From Planctomycetota bacterium (GTDB taxonomy: Bacteria; Planctomycetota; Planctomycetia; Pirellulales; Pirellulaceae): a DNA stretch of 32,891 nucleotides. The translations under genes were made by a program, and so were the position numbers. The notes beneath the pieces are model-generated. The model saw nothing but the letters and a program-made list of their open reading frames with translations. It was not told the DNA's origin and did no database searches. Location: positions 1-32,891 of the forward strand of contig JAFLCP010000087.1 in NCBI GenBank assembly GCA_017303505.1, in the 5' to 3' direction. Positions 15,509 through 23,043 of the stretch are shown in pieces (position 1 is the stretch's first letter; each line of letters begins with the position of its first letter).

Positions 15509-15856
15509 TCATTGTCTCTGACGGCTGGCTACCGTAGGGATTCGAAATTGCCATCCAGCCCAACCAGCAACAGCGAGGCCGATGCAAACCAAACGTAACG
15601 GACTTCTTTGGGGAGCTCCCGCATCCGGCCGGCCTTCCGAAAAGAAGACCACAATCCCTCCTCCAGCCATTACAAGACCAAACAACAAAATTCCTAGATA
15701 AAGCCACGAGGAATTCTTCCCGCGATGTATGGTCCCACACTCCGCGCAAGCGAATCCAGGTTTCCTTGAAAACGAATTAGGGGGAAGCGGGTCGAGTTCC
15801 GAGCTTCCGCATCTAGTACAAAAGCCGATGAAAGGTCTTGGGATTCGTCCACTCAT
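15509..15856 (-). CDS. Zinc-ribbon protein with two membrane spans
   Basis: The 115-residue product has CTRCGSSEL at about 13-21 and CAECGTIHRG at about 36-45, two CxxC knuckles 20 residues apart that would form a zinc ribbon. Then come two spans: WLYLGILLFGLVMAGGGIVV and PLRLVCIGLAVAGWAGWQF. A cytoplasmic ribbon anchored to the membrane is inferred. The same zinc-ribbon-plus-membrane layout appears in the DUF805 gene at 24769. Function unknown. Confidence 0.7.
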   Translation of the reverse strand: MSGRIPRPFIGFCTRCGSSELDPLPPNSFSRKPGFACAECGTIHRGKNSSWLYLGILLFGLVMAGGGIVVFFSEGRPDAGAPQRSPLRLVCIGLAVAGWAGWQFRIPTVASRQRQ

Positions 15857-16081
15857 ACGAATTGCAATTCTAATATTCTAGTAATGGCCAACGTTCCAAA
15901 ATTGCCGCGAGAGCAAATACCGACTTCAAGCCAAATCTCAGTCTATTCTTATCTAAAGCAGCCAGCCAGAATTTACACGGTATTCAGTATTTCGACAAAA
16001 CGAGGGCGATGTCGCCGGCCCGAGCAATAGACTCAACACAAGCCATCACGGCTGATCGAGGGCTTCGTAAGCATCCCATGG

Positions 16082-16693
16082 TTATGCCCCTTTGTGCGGG
16101 TTGGGCGGTTCCAGGCCCGCTGCACGCGCCTTCCAATATCCTGCCTTGAGGCGGCTTTCTTCGACCGCGTTATAGAGTATTTCGCAATCACAAAATCCCC
16201 CTTGAAACATCAGAACGTGAAGGACGTCGAACAGCTCATCTTCGGTGATCCCACAGTTATGGAGAATGGGTACCGCATTACGAAAATCGCCCCAACATTC
16301 CCCTGCCGTCTTACCGACCTCGACTGGACACATTACATCATCAAGGCGTTTAAAGAATCCAGTCCTCATCAGGATGCGCATGACATCGGGCGTGATGTCT
16401 GCAATTAGCTCTTCATCCGGATATCGAAGATCTGCTGGCGACTCGCCTGGTGCCAATTCAAACCATACCGACGTAGATAAATGCTCATCCTGGTAATCGG
16501 CGGGAATCAAATGCGTAAGGTAGTGCCACCGTTGGTACGGATAGATGAGTGAGAATTTTTCGTCGGTAAAATAGACCGCAAGTCGATTCGGATCGTGCTC
16601 CCACGGTTCAGCACGGATGTCGATGTTGGGGTACGACGGTGCTATGAATCCCAGTAAGTCATTAATAATTTCAGAGGGTGTGCGACTCATCAT
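16082..16693 (-). CDS. DUF2695-domain protein
   Basis: The 203-residue product ends with DVLHVLMFQGGFCDCEILYN then AVEESRLKAGYW; a Cys-x-Cys-E block of the form G(F)CDCE(I/V)LxN followed by a short helix is the mark of DUF2695. The first 150 residues are a mixed fold with YFTDEKFSLIYPYQRWHYLT and STSVWFELAPGESPADL. It is cytoplasmic, with no membrane segment. The domain is of unknown function and often found in small stand-alone proteins. The stop TAA reads GCATAAC, an R''-like box, but no clear R' partner follows. Confidence 0.65.
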   Translation of the reverse strand: MMSRTPSEIINDLLGFIAPSYPNIDIRAEPWEHDPNRLAVYFTDEKFSLIYPYQRWHYLTHLIPADYQDEHLSTSVWFELAPGESPADLRYPDEELIADITPDVMRILMRTGFFKRLDDVMCPVEVGKTAGECWGDFRNAVPILHNCGITEDELFDVLHVLMFQGGFCDCEILYNAVEESRLKAGYWKARAAGLEPPNPHKGA

Positions 16694-16774
16694 CGGTCTC
16701 TTGCAGGCAGAAACGCTGACGTTCAGCGAGTCACCATGGTTGATGTATTTGAAAGTTCGATCGGATCGACGGCT

Positions 16775-16905
16775 GCGTAACCTTTCTGTACACGCTTCAA
16801 CTTGACTGTTACCAGTTATGCAGCAACACTCGATACTGGGGCTGTCGCTAACGGCGACCTAAATGGGAATACGCCCATTTTTCAAAACATTTTCAGTTAG
16901 CACTT
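16775..16905. repeat. Partial third copy of the array repeat, with attC core
   Basis: The stretch gcgtaacctttctg, acgcttcaact, cactcgatactggg and aaatgggaat, with cattttcagt, recurs in this order at 18748-18875 and 23581-23705. At 16847-16903 the minus strand has GCTAAC and GTTAGC ends with an inner AAATGGG/CCCATTT stem, so this copy contains a compact attC. Confidence 0.6.
16847..16903 (-). other. attC site within the repeat, 57 bp
   Basis: R'' GTGCTAAC (16896-16903) and R' GTTAGCG (16846-16852) are exact complements over six bases, and AAATGGG/CCCATTT form the inner stem with a CGTATT loop. It lies just downstream of the TGA of the 16927 gene. Confidence 0.6.
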
Positions 16906-16926
16906 GCATGGTTTGTTTATGCATTG

Positions 16927-17364
16927 TCAGTACTGAAAGTCCGAGGCAACCTCCTCCCATTTTAGCAATCGCAACGAGGCTAGGATGTTGTCTGCAATTG
17001 GAAATGCAAGATCCGATTGGAACCAAACTACTGGTAATGTCGACGCGTCCATCGATTCATCACGAGCGATAGAAAAGCAATCAAATGTCGCAACGCAGGT
17101 TATCGAGGGAATCTGAGCGGGAGTTCCAAATCTGTAGCCAGGAAACCCGTCGATCAAGGTCTCAACTGGCGGAATCAAAAATGGCTCAAAGCGATACTTC
17201 TCTCTCGCGGCATCCATCGTTCGTTTTATGTGCCGATGATTCATTTCTCGCGTCGGGATTCCTTCGAGAAGTCCTGAGTAAGTCCCCCACTGCTCAAGTG
17301 ATCTGAGGTGGATCACTCGACCTTTCTCAAGAACCACATCATTCCGAGTCAATGGTTGTGGCAT
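16927..17364 (-). CDS. Conserved hypothetical protein
   Basis: The 145-residue product is read from MPQPLTRNDVVLEKGRVIHL (ATG 17362-17364), followed by LEQWGTYSGLLEGIPTREMN, PPVETLIDGFPGYRFGTPAQ, VVWFQSDLAFPIADNILASL. I recall relatives with the block (R/V)IHL..LEQW.TY.GLLEG.PT..MN in planctomycetes, always as small stand-alone proteins. There is no membrane segment or catalytic signature. It could be an immunity-like protein; no direct evidence. No strong ribosome binding site. Confidence 0.7.
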   Translation of the reverse strand: MPQPLTRNDVVLEKGRVIHLRSLEQWGTYSGLLEGIPTREMNHRHIKRTMDAAREKYRFEPFLIPPVETLIDGFPGYRFGTPAQIPSITCVATFDCFSIARDESMDASTLPVVWFQSDLAFPIADNILASLRLLKWEEVASDFQY

Positions 17365-17471
17365 TATTTCGTTAGTGGCATGACTCCTCCGAAGACCGCG
17401 CGGGGGCAAGAAATTCTCTAACAATCCAAGCGACCAATCCGACGCTTCTTGTTCATCGGATAGTTACGCTA

Positions 17472-17810
17472 CTATTGGGGTTCAATAATCTTAGTGACGC
17501 TCGCAACACCGATTCCAAACGGCCCTGGACTGATTACTGTAACATCAATCGCTTTCGATGGCCAACCAATCTTAACAACTGTGATCTTAATGGGTTGCCC
17601 CCAATCGTTTCTGGTTTTCGCTTGAGCAAGTGAGTTCGCGTAATCGCCTGTAGTTTTGTAGTCCTTCTCAATTGAGGCGAGGGTTTCACGGGCAATCGCT
17701 AAATTTGAAGGTATTACAACGTAATCAATCCAAGCGACGAGCCCACACCATAAAATCGCTGCCAAAGATGCTAACAATACAAATTTCGCGAAACGATTTC
17801 GGTGGGGCAT
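17472..17810 (-). CDS. Single-span membrane protein with a pseudopilin-like tail
   Basis: Read from MPHRNRFAKFVLLASLAAIL (ATG 17808-17810), the 112-residue product has one N-terminal span, then a helix (IARETLASIEKDYKTTGDYA) and a strand region NDWGQPIKITVVKIGW ending VISPGPFGIGVASVTKI. The order span, helix, D-W-G-x-P, S-x-G-P resembles minor pseudopilins, but the prepilin peptidase motif is absent, so this is only a fold hint. It lies four bases downstream of the next gene's stop. Confidence 0.6.
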   Translation of the reverse strand: MPHRNRFAKFVLLASLAAILWCGLVAWIDYVVIPSNLAIARETLASIEKDYKTTGDYANSLAQAKTRNDWGQPIKITVVKIGWPSKAIDVTVISPGPFGIGVASVTKIIEPQ

Positions 17811-17923
17811 GGTTGACGAAGATCCTTCGTTGAACAGCTTGACGTTACCATAGACGGGCCGCTGCCAATCGACATTGACTTCAGACACGACTCGATCTGT
17901 GACTCTGATTGAACCGATTGTTA

Positions 17924-18223
17924 TCAATCTTCTAGGCTATCCGGGACATATGTTTTGATATCAATCTCGCAGCCAAGATACAGATCATAGACGTGCAGCG
18001 GGTAGGACTCACCCAGTGCAGTTAAAAATTGGGATGTATGTTTCCACGCTTGATGGTTGAAGCGTTTTGTCGGAATGCTGATGCCAATCGCGTCTCCAAT
18101 TGCAGCATCAGCAATTGGGAAAATTTCGAACTTGTGATCGACATTTTGGAAGGCCTTGTTGACAGCGTCCCAGTCAAATGGCAATTCCGAAATTGCCATC
18201 AGGTTATATGCCATGTTATCCAC
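17924..18223 (-). CDS. Hypothetical protein, downstream member of an overlapping pair
   Basis: The 99-residue acidic protein includes ISELPFDWDAVNKAFQNVDH and HVYDLYLGCEIDIKTYVPDS. Its start at 18221-18223 overlaps the end of the upstream 97-codon gene by eight bases, so the two are translationally coupled. The acidic, all-cytoplasmic second gene after a small basic first gene is the layout of toxin-immunity or toxin-antitoxin pairs, but neither family is recognised with certainty. Confidence 0.6.
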   Translation of the reverse strand: MDNMAYNLMAISELPFDWDAVNKAFQNVDHKFEIFPIADAAIGDAIGISIPTKRFNHQAWKHTSQFLTALGESYPLHVYDLYLGCEIDIKTYVPDSLED

Positions 18224-18509
18224 GCTCCGTCATGTATTCGAATGATGCGATTGACGTGAACGCCTCGCGTAATGAGTCCCGAATTGAGCTTGGAATGTTC
18301 TGCCCGCGATCGTCGAATATGACATGTTGCTTCATACCGGAAGGCAATTGCCGTGCGAAGAAAGCGATGCGGCCACGAATAAAAGACATGTTGCGATTCA
18401 GTTGAACATCATTTTCCAACGCATGATTTATTACGTGAATTGCAGTCGACGAATCCCTGGAAACAAATTCAGGAGTTGCGGTTCCCCAGTCGAGGTCGAG
18501 TGGATTCAT
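18216..18509 (-). CDS. Small protein resembling CDI/polymorphic toxin tips
   Basis: The 97-residue product has SFIRGRIAFFARQLPSGM then KQHVIFDDRGQNIPSSI. A (R)GRI.FF..QLP.G..Q.V.(F/Y)D.RGQ block is one I associate with C-terminal nuclease tips of contact-dependent or Rhs toxins (from memory, not verified). No secretion or delivery domain is attached, so here it would be an orphan tip or a cytoplasmic paralog. The following overlapping gene would then be the immunity candidate. Confidence 0.55.
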   Translation of the reverse strand: MNPLDLDWGTATPEFVSRDSSTAIHVINHALENDVQLNRNMSFIRGRIAFFARQLPSGMKQHVIFDDRGQNIPSSIRDSLREAFTSIASFEYMTERG

Positions 18510-19326
18510 GATGTTGATCTCACTGGATAAAACTACGCATCACCGCAGTCGCGACGAGTGATGCTCCATTGAAAAACCGCCGGCCCCGCGACTCCGGGTG
18601 AGTAGAGCCAACTCTCTCTTTCAAGTTTAGCATAAAGCCTAGAATTGCAGAAATTCATACACCTTAAACCAGGTACAACAAGAACAATGATTTCGGAACT
18701 CAACACCGTTCAGGGTGCGGAGGTCAGTCAATAACTTTCGTCCGCGTTACCTTTCTGCATACGCTTCAACTCGAGTGTTACGTAACGCTGCAACACTCGA
18801 TACGTGACCTGCAGCTACAAGCTTCCCAAATGGGAATCGCACCCACTTATTTTCAAACCATTTCCAGTGACCGCGTGCACTCCGTAGCGTTGGTTTTTGT
18901 GTCCGGTATCGCTCGACATAGCAAACATCGCTTCTAGCGCCATTGATTCTACAGCGTAAAGTGACTTATTTCGAGCATGACCGACGCCGTGACGTTTTAC
19001 GCCAACAGTGAGCCCATTCTTTATGAACCGCGAAAGTCACGAAAATCGCGAAAGTTTCGACCACGCGAATCACTCACCACTTCAATGGATTACATCGATC
19101 CGGACTCTTATCACAAAAACGGTTCGTTGCGAGAAAAGCAACCTATTGGATTTAGCCAATATTCGTGGTGTTTCGTGTTCTCCGCTCTTCTTCAGCACCT
19201 CGTGCTAGGAAACGCCAAGTCGACATCGTCCACAACTATACGCTTAAACAATCATAACGAGCATTAGGGGCGACGAAAAACGAACCCTGAGCTACCAACA
19301 TCTGAGAGCACAATAAAACCAGAAAG
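18510..19326. other. Gene-free stretch holding repeat copy A
   Basis: No gene is supported. It contains the diverged repeat part (18676-18937) and the nearly identical 204-bp unit (18938-19141). Plus-strand frames here (18977-19267) exist only because the repeat is open in that frame; the same peptide appears at 23812. Confidence 0.6.
18938..19141. repeat. 204-bp direct repeat, copy A
   Basis: This is identical to 23773-23976 except at two positions (gagcAtgacc/gagcGtgacc and tttacGcc/tttacAcc). It includes the short internal motif gcgaaagtcacgaaaatcgc. Homology continues upstream at lower identity for about 260 bases in both copies. Confidence 0.85.
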
Positions 19327-19530
19327 TTATTCAGTTCGCGACATTGCGTAAATCCAAAAGTCGCCATTCTCACCGTAGATCGCGTCGAGGACAGCAAGGC
19401 AATCGTCGCGTTCATTCTGGTGTCGGTTGTGCGGGTGCTTAGGCGGAATCTGAGCGCAAAGGCCACCGATCACGACGAGTGCGCCAACCACCGCCGAACC
19501 GCGTTTTCGAGTGCTCTGTGTGCATGGCAC
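19327..19530 (-). CDS. Small exported or membrane-anchored protein
   Basis: From GTG at 19528-19530 with GGGAAG four bases upstream, the 67-residue product has a basic start (STRKRGS), a span VVGALVVIGGLCAQ and a C-terminal part ERDDCLAVLDAIYGENGDFW. A signal peptide or single anchor is inferred. The upstream gene ends 14 bases before this start, and no attC lies between. Function unknown. Confidence 0.5.
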   Translation of the reverse strand: MPCTQSTRKRGSAVVGALVVIGGLCAQIPPKHPHNRHQNERDDCLAVLDAIYGENGDFWIYAMSRTE

Positions 19531-19544
19531 TATTCTTCCCTGTT

Positions 19545-19775
19545 CTATTCTAACTGATCAATTTCGAGGGTTGGCCGGCCATTTTCATAGGATACGTTCT
19601 TGTTTGGGTGCTCCCACAATGACCATTCAGGGTGCTCAGTTCCCCAAGTTCTAAGCTGGCAATCATTGTCGAAGCGAACCAACAATTCTTCCCGACTGTC
19701 GAGCGACACGCAGAGAACACGAGAATTTTCAAGCAGTTTCAGTATAAGCGATTCTGTCATATCAGAGCGTGGCAT
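19545..19775 (-). CDS. Small hypothetical protein, perhaps 5'-truncated
   Basis: The 76-residue frame reads MPRSDMTESLILKLLENSRV, then SLDSREELLVRFDNDCQLRT and WGTEHPEWSLWEHPN. The last block, a strand with TWG(T/F)EHPEWS(L/F)W, looks conserved and beta-rich. The frame stays open 25 codons upstream (GYDWLLTDNVGTE) without a start codon, so some N-terminal sequence may be lost or shifted. Function unknown. Confidence 0.6.
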   Translation of the reverse strand: MPRSDMTESLILKLLENSRVLCVSLDSREELLVRFDNDCQLRTWGTEHPEWSLWEHPNKNVSYENGRPTLEIDQLE

Positions 19776-19856
19776 CTCTGTACCTACGTTGTCCGTGAGC
19801 AGCCAGTCGTAACCAGCGAAGATGTGACGTTCATGTTTAGTCCTACGGGATCGTTG

Positions 19857-20102
19857 TTAGACGCCAACTGAAGATCCAAGCTCGAGGTAGAGTGCGAGGT
19901 AATCGCCGAACCAAATCCTCGATAACGGCATCATTCCAAAACCAGCAATGAATGCCCCAAGTTGTCTGCCATCAAGGTATCGTTTTCGCATTGAAGTCTT
20001 TAGGACAAAAGGACAGTGTTGACCTAGCGCGGGCCAAAGATGTCACCGTATCAGAGCGTGTCGAGCGAGCAATTCGGTCCAATGGTGTGTTCGTCGAATC
20101 AT
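19857..20102 (-). pseudogene. Small gene (81 codons) with in-frame TGA
   Basis: ATG at 20100-20102, 12 bases after the upstream stop, opens MIRRTHHWTELLARHALIR, then TGA (20043-20045), and the same frame continues HLWPALGQHCPFVLKTSMRK, LDGRQLGAFIAGFGMMPLSR, WFGDYLALYLELGSSVGV and TAA. The second part alone could start at ATG 19989-19991 (44 codons). The TAA reads TCTAAC, an R''-like box. A selenocysteine codon is possible in principle but is not supported by context. Confidence 0.5.
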
Positions 20103-20114
20103 CCGTTTGACTTC

Positions 20115-20459
20115 TTACATGGCATCAAGTTCAGCTTGCATTTGTTTGGCGTCATCACCCAAATCGTCGCGCCAAACGATAAGAGCATTTCGAATCTGAT
20201 CTTTTTGAAGTGTTAATGTAGCGTTCATTGCACTTCTTTGAGCCCAAAGGATCGGCCAAAAAACCGGAATAATGGCAAAACACCCTTGGGCCACGCTGAA
20301 TCCAGCCATCGTCTCATTTAACGCCTTGAGCTGACTCAATTCATTGCGGATGAACAGGATCTTCGCCTTGCGCACCTCGGCGGCGTTTAGTCCGGATAGT
20401 CCGGCGATAAACAATTGTAGCTTTTCCGGAGTTAATCCAGTTTGAGGGTTGTTTAGCAT
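20115..20459 (-). CDS. Hypothetical protein with one hydrophobic hairpin
   Basis: The 114-residue product has an N-terminal helical part (LTPEKLQLFIAGLSGLNAAE), a middle hydrophobic segment FSVAQGCFAIIPVFWPILWA with two prolines at about residues 53-72, and a charged C-terminal helix (QIRNALIVWRDDLGDDAKQM). A membrane hairpin or single anchor is likely. The start lies 62 bases past the R' of the upstream attC. Function unknown. Confidence 0.65.
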   Translation of the reverse strand: MLNNPQTGLTPEKLQLFIAGLSGLNAAEVRKAKILFIRNELSQLKALNETMAGFSVAQGCFAIIPVFWPILWAQRSAMNATLTLQKDQIRNALIVWRDDLGDDAKQMQAELDAM

Positions 20460-20521
20460 TTATGTGGAGTCCTACGGGTTCAACAACATTTTTCCACTAT
20501 TCAATCTTGCGTTTATACCTC

Positions 20522-20612
20522 GACGAACAACGGCCGTCACTCGGCACGCGAGAGTAAGGTCACGATGCCAAAAAAGCCCGATCGAGTGCTCGAATGAATG
20601 GCTTTGTTACCA
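20522..20612 (-). other. attC site, well paired with unpaired bases
   Basis: R'' GGTAAC (20606-20611) contains the TAA of the Sel1 gene, and R' GTTGTTC is at 20523-20530. Arms: AACAAAGCCATTCATTCGAG then CAC, and AACAACGGCCGTCACTCGGC then AC; they pair throughout except for a few single extra bases, the attC hallmark. Confidence 0.75.
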
Positions 20613-21086
20613 TTGAGTTCTTGTGACTTGTGAACGCAAGTCCGCCAAAATTCTATCGCCTTCTTCTATTCGGTCTCCGATTCCTTTCGCGACGATCTCA
20701 AGTGCTTGCTCCACGCCTTCCGCATCACCACCACGGGCAAGCATCAACCACACATACGCCATTACGTTGTCAGCTGCTACACCTTCTCCTTGGACATACA
20801 TCATCGCTATGTTGTACTGCGCCTTTGAGTGTCCTTGCTTTGCTGCCTTCGAATACCATTCAAAGGCTTGTTGTGGGGATTGCTCGACACCAGCGCCGTC
20901 ACGAAGCATCTCTGCTAGATTGAACTGTGCAGGCGCATAGCCGCCTTCAGCCGCTTTTCGGTACCATAAAACAGCCACCGTTAAGTCTTGCGGAACGCCA
21001 CGTCCGACGTCGTAGCAATACCCAAGAGTTGTTTGAGCCCTTGCGTCGCCGGCTTCTGCTGCCGCCCTCATTGCATCGAACGACAT
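20607..21086 (-). CDS. Sel1-repeat (SLR) protein
   Basis: From ATG 21084-21086 (AAGGAAA upstream, and past the attC at 21112), the 159-residue product has three Sel1-like repeats: RAQTTLGYCYDVGRGVPQDL, PAQFNLAEMLRDGAGVEQS and KAQYNIAMMYVQGEGVAADN, each with A-x-(L/Y)-x-x-A/G and G-x-G-V turns followed by A..W(Y/F)..AA. Sel1 repeats are TPR-like adaptors for protein-protein contacts. There is no signal peptide, so it is cytoplasmic. The 3' TAA is shared with the attC. Confidence 0.85.
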   Translation of the reverse strand: MSFDAMRAAAEAGDARAQTTLGYCYDVGRGVPQDLTVAVLWYRKAAEGGYAPAQFNLAEMLRDGAGVEQSPQQAFEWYSKAAKQGHSKAQYNIAMMYVQGEGVAADNVMAYVWLMLARGGDAEGVEQALEIVAKGIGDRIEEGDRILADLRSQVTRTQW

Positions 21087-21111
21087 CCAGTTTCCTTTCG
21101 TTCCAATTTCA

Positions 21112-21201
21112 AACTTAACGACCAAAGTAACCCGGCGGCTACAAACGACATTATCTCAAATCCCGCGCGGCCTGCGGCTCGATCTGCAACGGTTGGTTAT
21201 A
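21112..21201 (-). other. attC site
   Basis: R'' TATAAC (21194-21199) includes the TAA of the 21197 gene, and R' GTCGTTAAG is at 21114-21122. The right arm GCCGCCGGGTTACTTTGG faces the left arm CCAACCGTTGCAGATCGAGC. The order TAAC, GAGCCGC, CCGCCGG, GTTA matches the neighbouring sites. Confidence 0.65.
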
Positions 21202-21466
21202 CTGCAGCAGGGCCTGTCGACCGAAGTCGGTCGGCCCAAGTTCGCAATAGCTCTCTGCCGGCTTCAGAGTCCAGCTTTTCGTCCATATAGCCGCACCCCA
21301 TCCGAGCCGTCATTCGTCGAATTTCTTCGAGTGCTTCGTCGTGGTAGTGCGCGACAACGAAACTGCTCCATTCCTCGGTATCGAAATCGGCGCCATTTGC
21401 AAGTCGCTGGAGAAAATCTGCAAATTCTTGCCGGCAGTTGCTAGGCTGAAGCGGGTGTCTATTCAT
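21197..21466 (-). CDS. Small hypothetical cytoplasmic protein
   Basis: The 89-residue product starts MNRHPLQPSNCRQEFADFLQ (ATG 21464-21466; the longer frame to 21514 overlaps the attC at 21488). It includes DFDTEEWSSFVVAHYHDEAL and EEIRRMTARMGCGYMDEKLD, mostly helical and acidic. I do not recognise it, although similar helical small proteins with W..F...HY.D..LE.(I/V)RR are familiar from planctomycete arrays. Immunity-like by size only. Confidence 0.65.
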   Translation of the reverse strand: MNRHPLQPSNCRQEFADFLQRLANGADFDTEEWSSFVVAHYHDEALEEIRRMTARMGCGYMDEKLDSEAGRELLRTWADRLRSTGPAAV

Positions 21467-21487
21467 TTTTATTGCTGGAATAAAACC

Positions 21488-21535
21488 GGATAACGTGATC
21501 GAGCACAATCTCAAAGAAACGGGGGATCACGTGAA
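21488..21535 (-). other. Short attC, left box altered
   Basis: CACGTGATC (overlapping the TGA stop of the HNH gene) and GATCACGTTATCC pair over CGTGATC/GATCACG; R' CGTTATCC is at 21487-21494. The left AAC is replaced by CAC. Confidence 0.5.
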
Positions 21536-22381
21536 GACCAACTCGTGTGGGATAGTAAGCTTCACTCCATTGTTGTCTATGGGGTGTCTTTCCATCATTT
21601 CAAAGAACTCGCCACATTGTTCGACAGGAACAGGCATGCAGACAAAATGAAATGTTTCTGTTTCCTTTTTCAGTCGTATCACAACCAGGTAGAATTGGAT
21701 GCCGCTCACATTGCCCGGAACAATAAAGCAAGGATCGGTGTATGGTATTGTTTCTTTACGCAGTTCACCGATTAACGATCCCAAACGTGGTTGCTCAATA
21801 TCCATGTTACAGATGCGTCGCCGAAGGACTTGCACCACATCTGCCCTGGCGTACTCGTACCCAAAGCATTTGAACAATGCTAGATACGCGCAGCGAAGCA
21901 ACCCAGTTTGAAAGCGAGGTTTGATGTAGCCAAAGTTCAACCTCAGGTGTAGCTCATCGAACCGTCCGGCGGATGCGTCTTCCTGCATAGCTTGAACTTC
22001 GGCAGGATTAGATGCCTTGCCGACGATGTTAATGTGCTTAAAGCCATCGCCCCATGCAACATTCGCGGTAACCGTCTTTCCAAGCACTTCGAGTTTTGCG
22101 GGAATTGTTCCGTGCCCACTGAAACCGTCCATCGTTTTCTGGAATTGTGCGAGATGTGCATCGTAAAGGCTTCCATGCGAGTTGTTGCACTGGGTGCATG
22201 TCAGCACAACTCGATTACCGCCGACCTCACTAGGCACGATATGTTCCAACGACAGATCGTCGTATTTTGTTCCTTGCCAACATAGTGGGCAATGTAGCGT
22301 CTCGTGTGTGGTGCGTAGTCCGGCGGCACTCGCACTCTTGGCGTAGTGATCGAAAAGATTTCGCTTCGTGTTACTGCCCAT
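21527..22381 (-). CDS. HNH endonuclease-family protein
   Basis: The 284-residue product has CPLCWQGTKYDDLSLEHIVP followed by SEVGG and LTCTQCNNSHGSLYDAHL at about residues 30-85: two CxxC knuckles framing an HNH core (E-H-I-V-P then N-N-S-H-G), the beta-beta-alpha metal fold. Such proteins cut DNA or RNA. The C-terminal 200 residues contain no recognised domain. The ATG at 22379-22381 is used (MGSNTKRNLFDHY); an upstream ATG at 22411 is possible. The TGA overlaps a short attC. A nuclease cassette may serve defence or toxicity; the substrate is unknown. Confidence 0.85.
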   Translation of the reverse strand: MGSNTKRNLFDHYAKSASAAGLRTTHETLHCPLCWQGTKYDDLSLEHIVPSEVGGNRVVLTCTQCNNSHGSLYDAHLAQFQKTMDGFSGHGTIPAKLEVLGKTVTANVAWGDGFKHINIVGKASNPAEVQAMQEDASAGRFDELHLRLNFGYIKPRFQTGLLRCAYLALFKCFGYEYARADVVQVLRRRICNMDIEQPRLGSLIGELRKETIPYTDPCFIVPGNVSGIQFYLVVIRLKKETETFHFVCMPVPVEQCGEFFEMMERHPIDNNGVKLTIPHELVFT

Positions 22382-22532
22382 GTCAAGCCATCCATGTCGA
22401 AAATGTGCCACGATTAAGATACCACAGCGGCGTCTTGGTGTGACAGCGTCCGGTACAATATGACGACTGAGCGTAACCCAGCCCGAAGGGATTGGGAACG
22501 CATTGACTAAAGGCTAACTTGAGGGCTCGGCT

Positions 22533-22835
22533 TCACGCCATTGTTCGTCCAAGCCGAGAATTGATCGCTGCTGGATCACTACGGCAATCCAAGATTGCGA
22601 CCACGTCTACAAGCTCTCCGGAAACCAAATAGTAGATTGCTTAAGGGAAACGTTCAGACAGTGATCGGTGGAAGCCTCGGTATTGTTCATGAATGCCGCC
22701 GGTCGATTGCAGTTTCTCGATGTCTTCTCGCAGGCATTTCAGAAAATACTGATCCAGATAGGGAGATTGTTCACCGTAGAATATGGCACCGTCAACGATA
22801 TCATCACGTGCCTCATCCCTGATCTCGACGTGCAT
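22533..22835 (-). pseudogene. ParE/RelE-type toxin gene with in-frame stop
   Basis: ATG 22833-22835 (GGGAG upstream) starts MHVEIRDEARDDIVDGAIFY, then REDIEKLQSTGGIHEQYRGF, HRSLSERFP and TAA (22641-22643). The same frame then continues AIYYLVSGELVDVVAILDCR, SDPAAINSRLGRTMA to TGA at 22533. RelE/ParE toxins end with exactly this last part (F.(I/F)YY....(V)VV.A(I/V)LD.RRDP), so a complete 99-codon toxin is interrupted at residue 65. ParE acts on DNA gyrase, RelE on ribosome-bound mRNA; this subtype is closer to ParE. Truncation before the last strands should inactivate it. Confidence 0.75.
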
Positions 22836-23043
22836 TCAATCGCTCCCTGACATCATCGAAAGCAGCATCGATCGCAAGCCTAGGCTCGCTAGAAGGATTT
22901 GCGATCCGATGAGCCAATACATTCCCGTGCCAATCGGGCGAGGAAAGGCGAGCAGGATTCGCTGACAAATCCCGCCACAGGATGTCCATCGCGTTTAGCT
23001 TCTCTTCGGGCGTAAGTGACGCTAGCATACTCTCAAGTGACAT
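22813..23043 (-). CDS. Addiction-module antitoxin (PF09720-like)
   Basis: ATG 23041-23043, with GGAGG about nine bases upstream, starts a 76-residue protein MSLESMLASLTPEEKLNAMD then ILWRDLSANPARLSSPDWHG. The pattern (P)EE(K/R)L.(A)M..LW..L......SP.WH is the mark of the addiction-module component family that neutralises RelE/ParE toxins encoded just downstream. It overlaps the toxin start by 23 bases, so the two are coupled. The protein should still be made, although its toxin partner is cut short. Confidence 0.8.
   Translation of the reverse strand: MSLESMLASLTPEEKLNAMDILWRDLSANPARLSSPDWHGNVLAHRIANPSSEPRLAIDAAFDDVRERLNARRDQG

Noticed and set aside
20043-20045. Selenocysteine codon in the 19857-20102 frame
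   Set aside because: No obvious SECIS-like stem was recognised and other genes nearby also carry plain stops, so decay or error is simpler.
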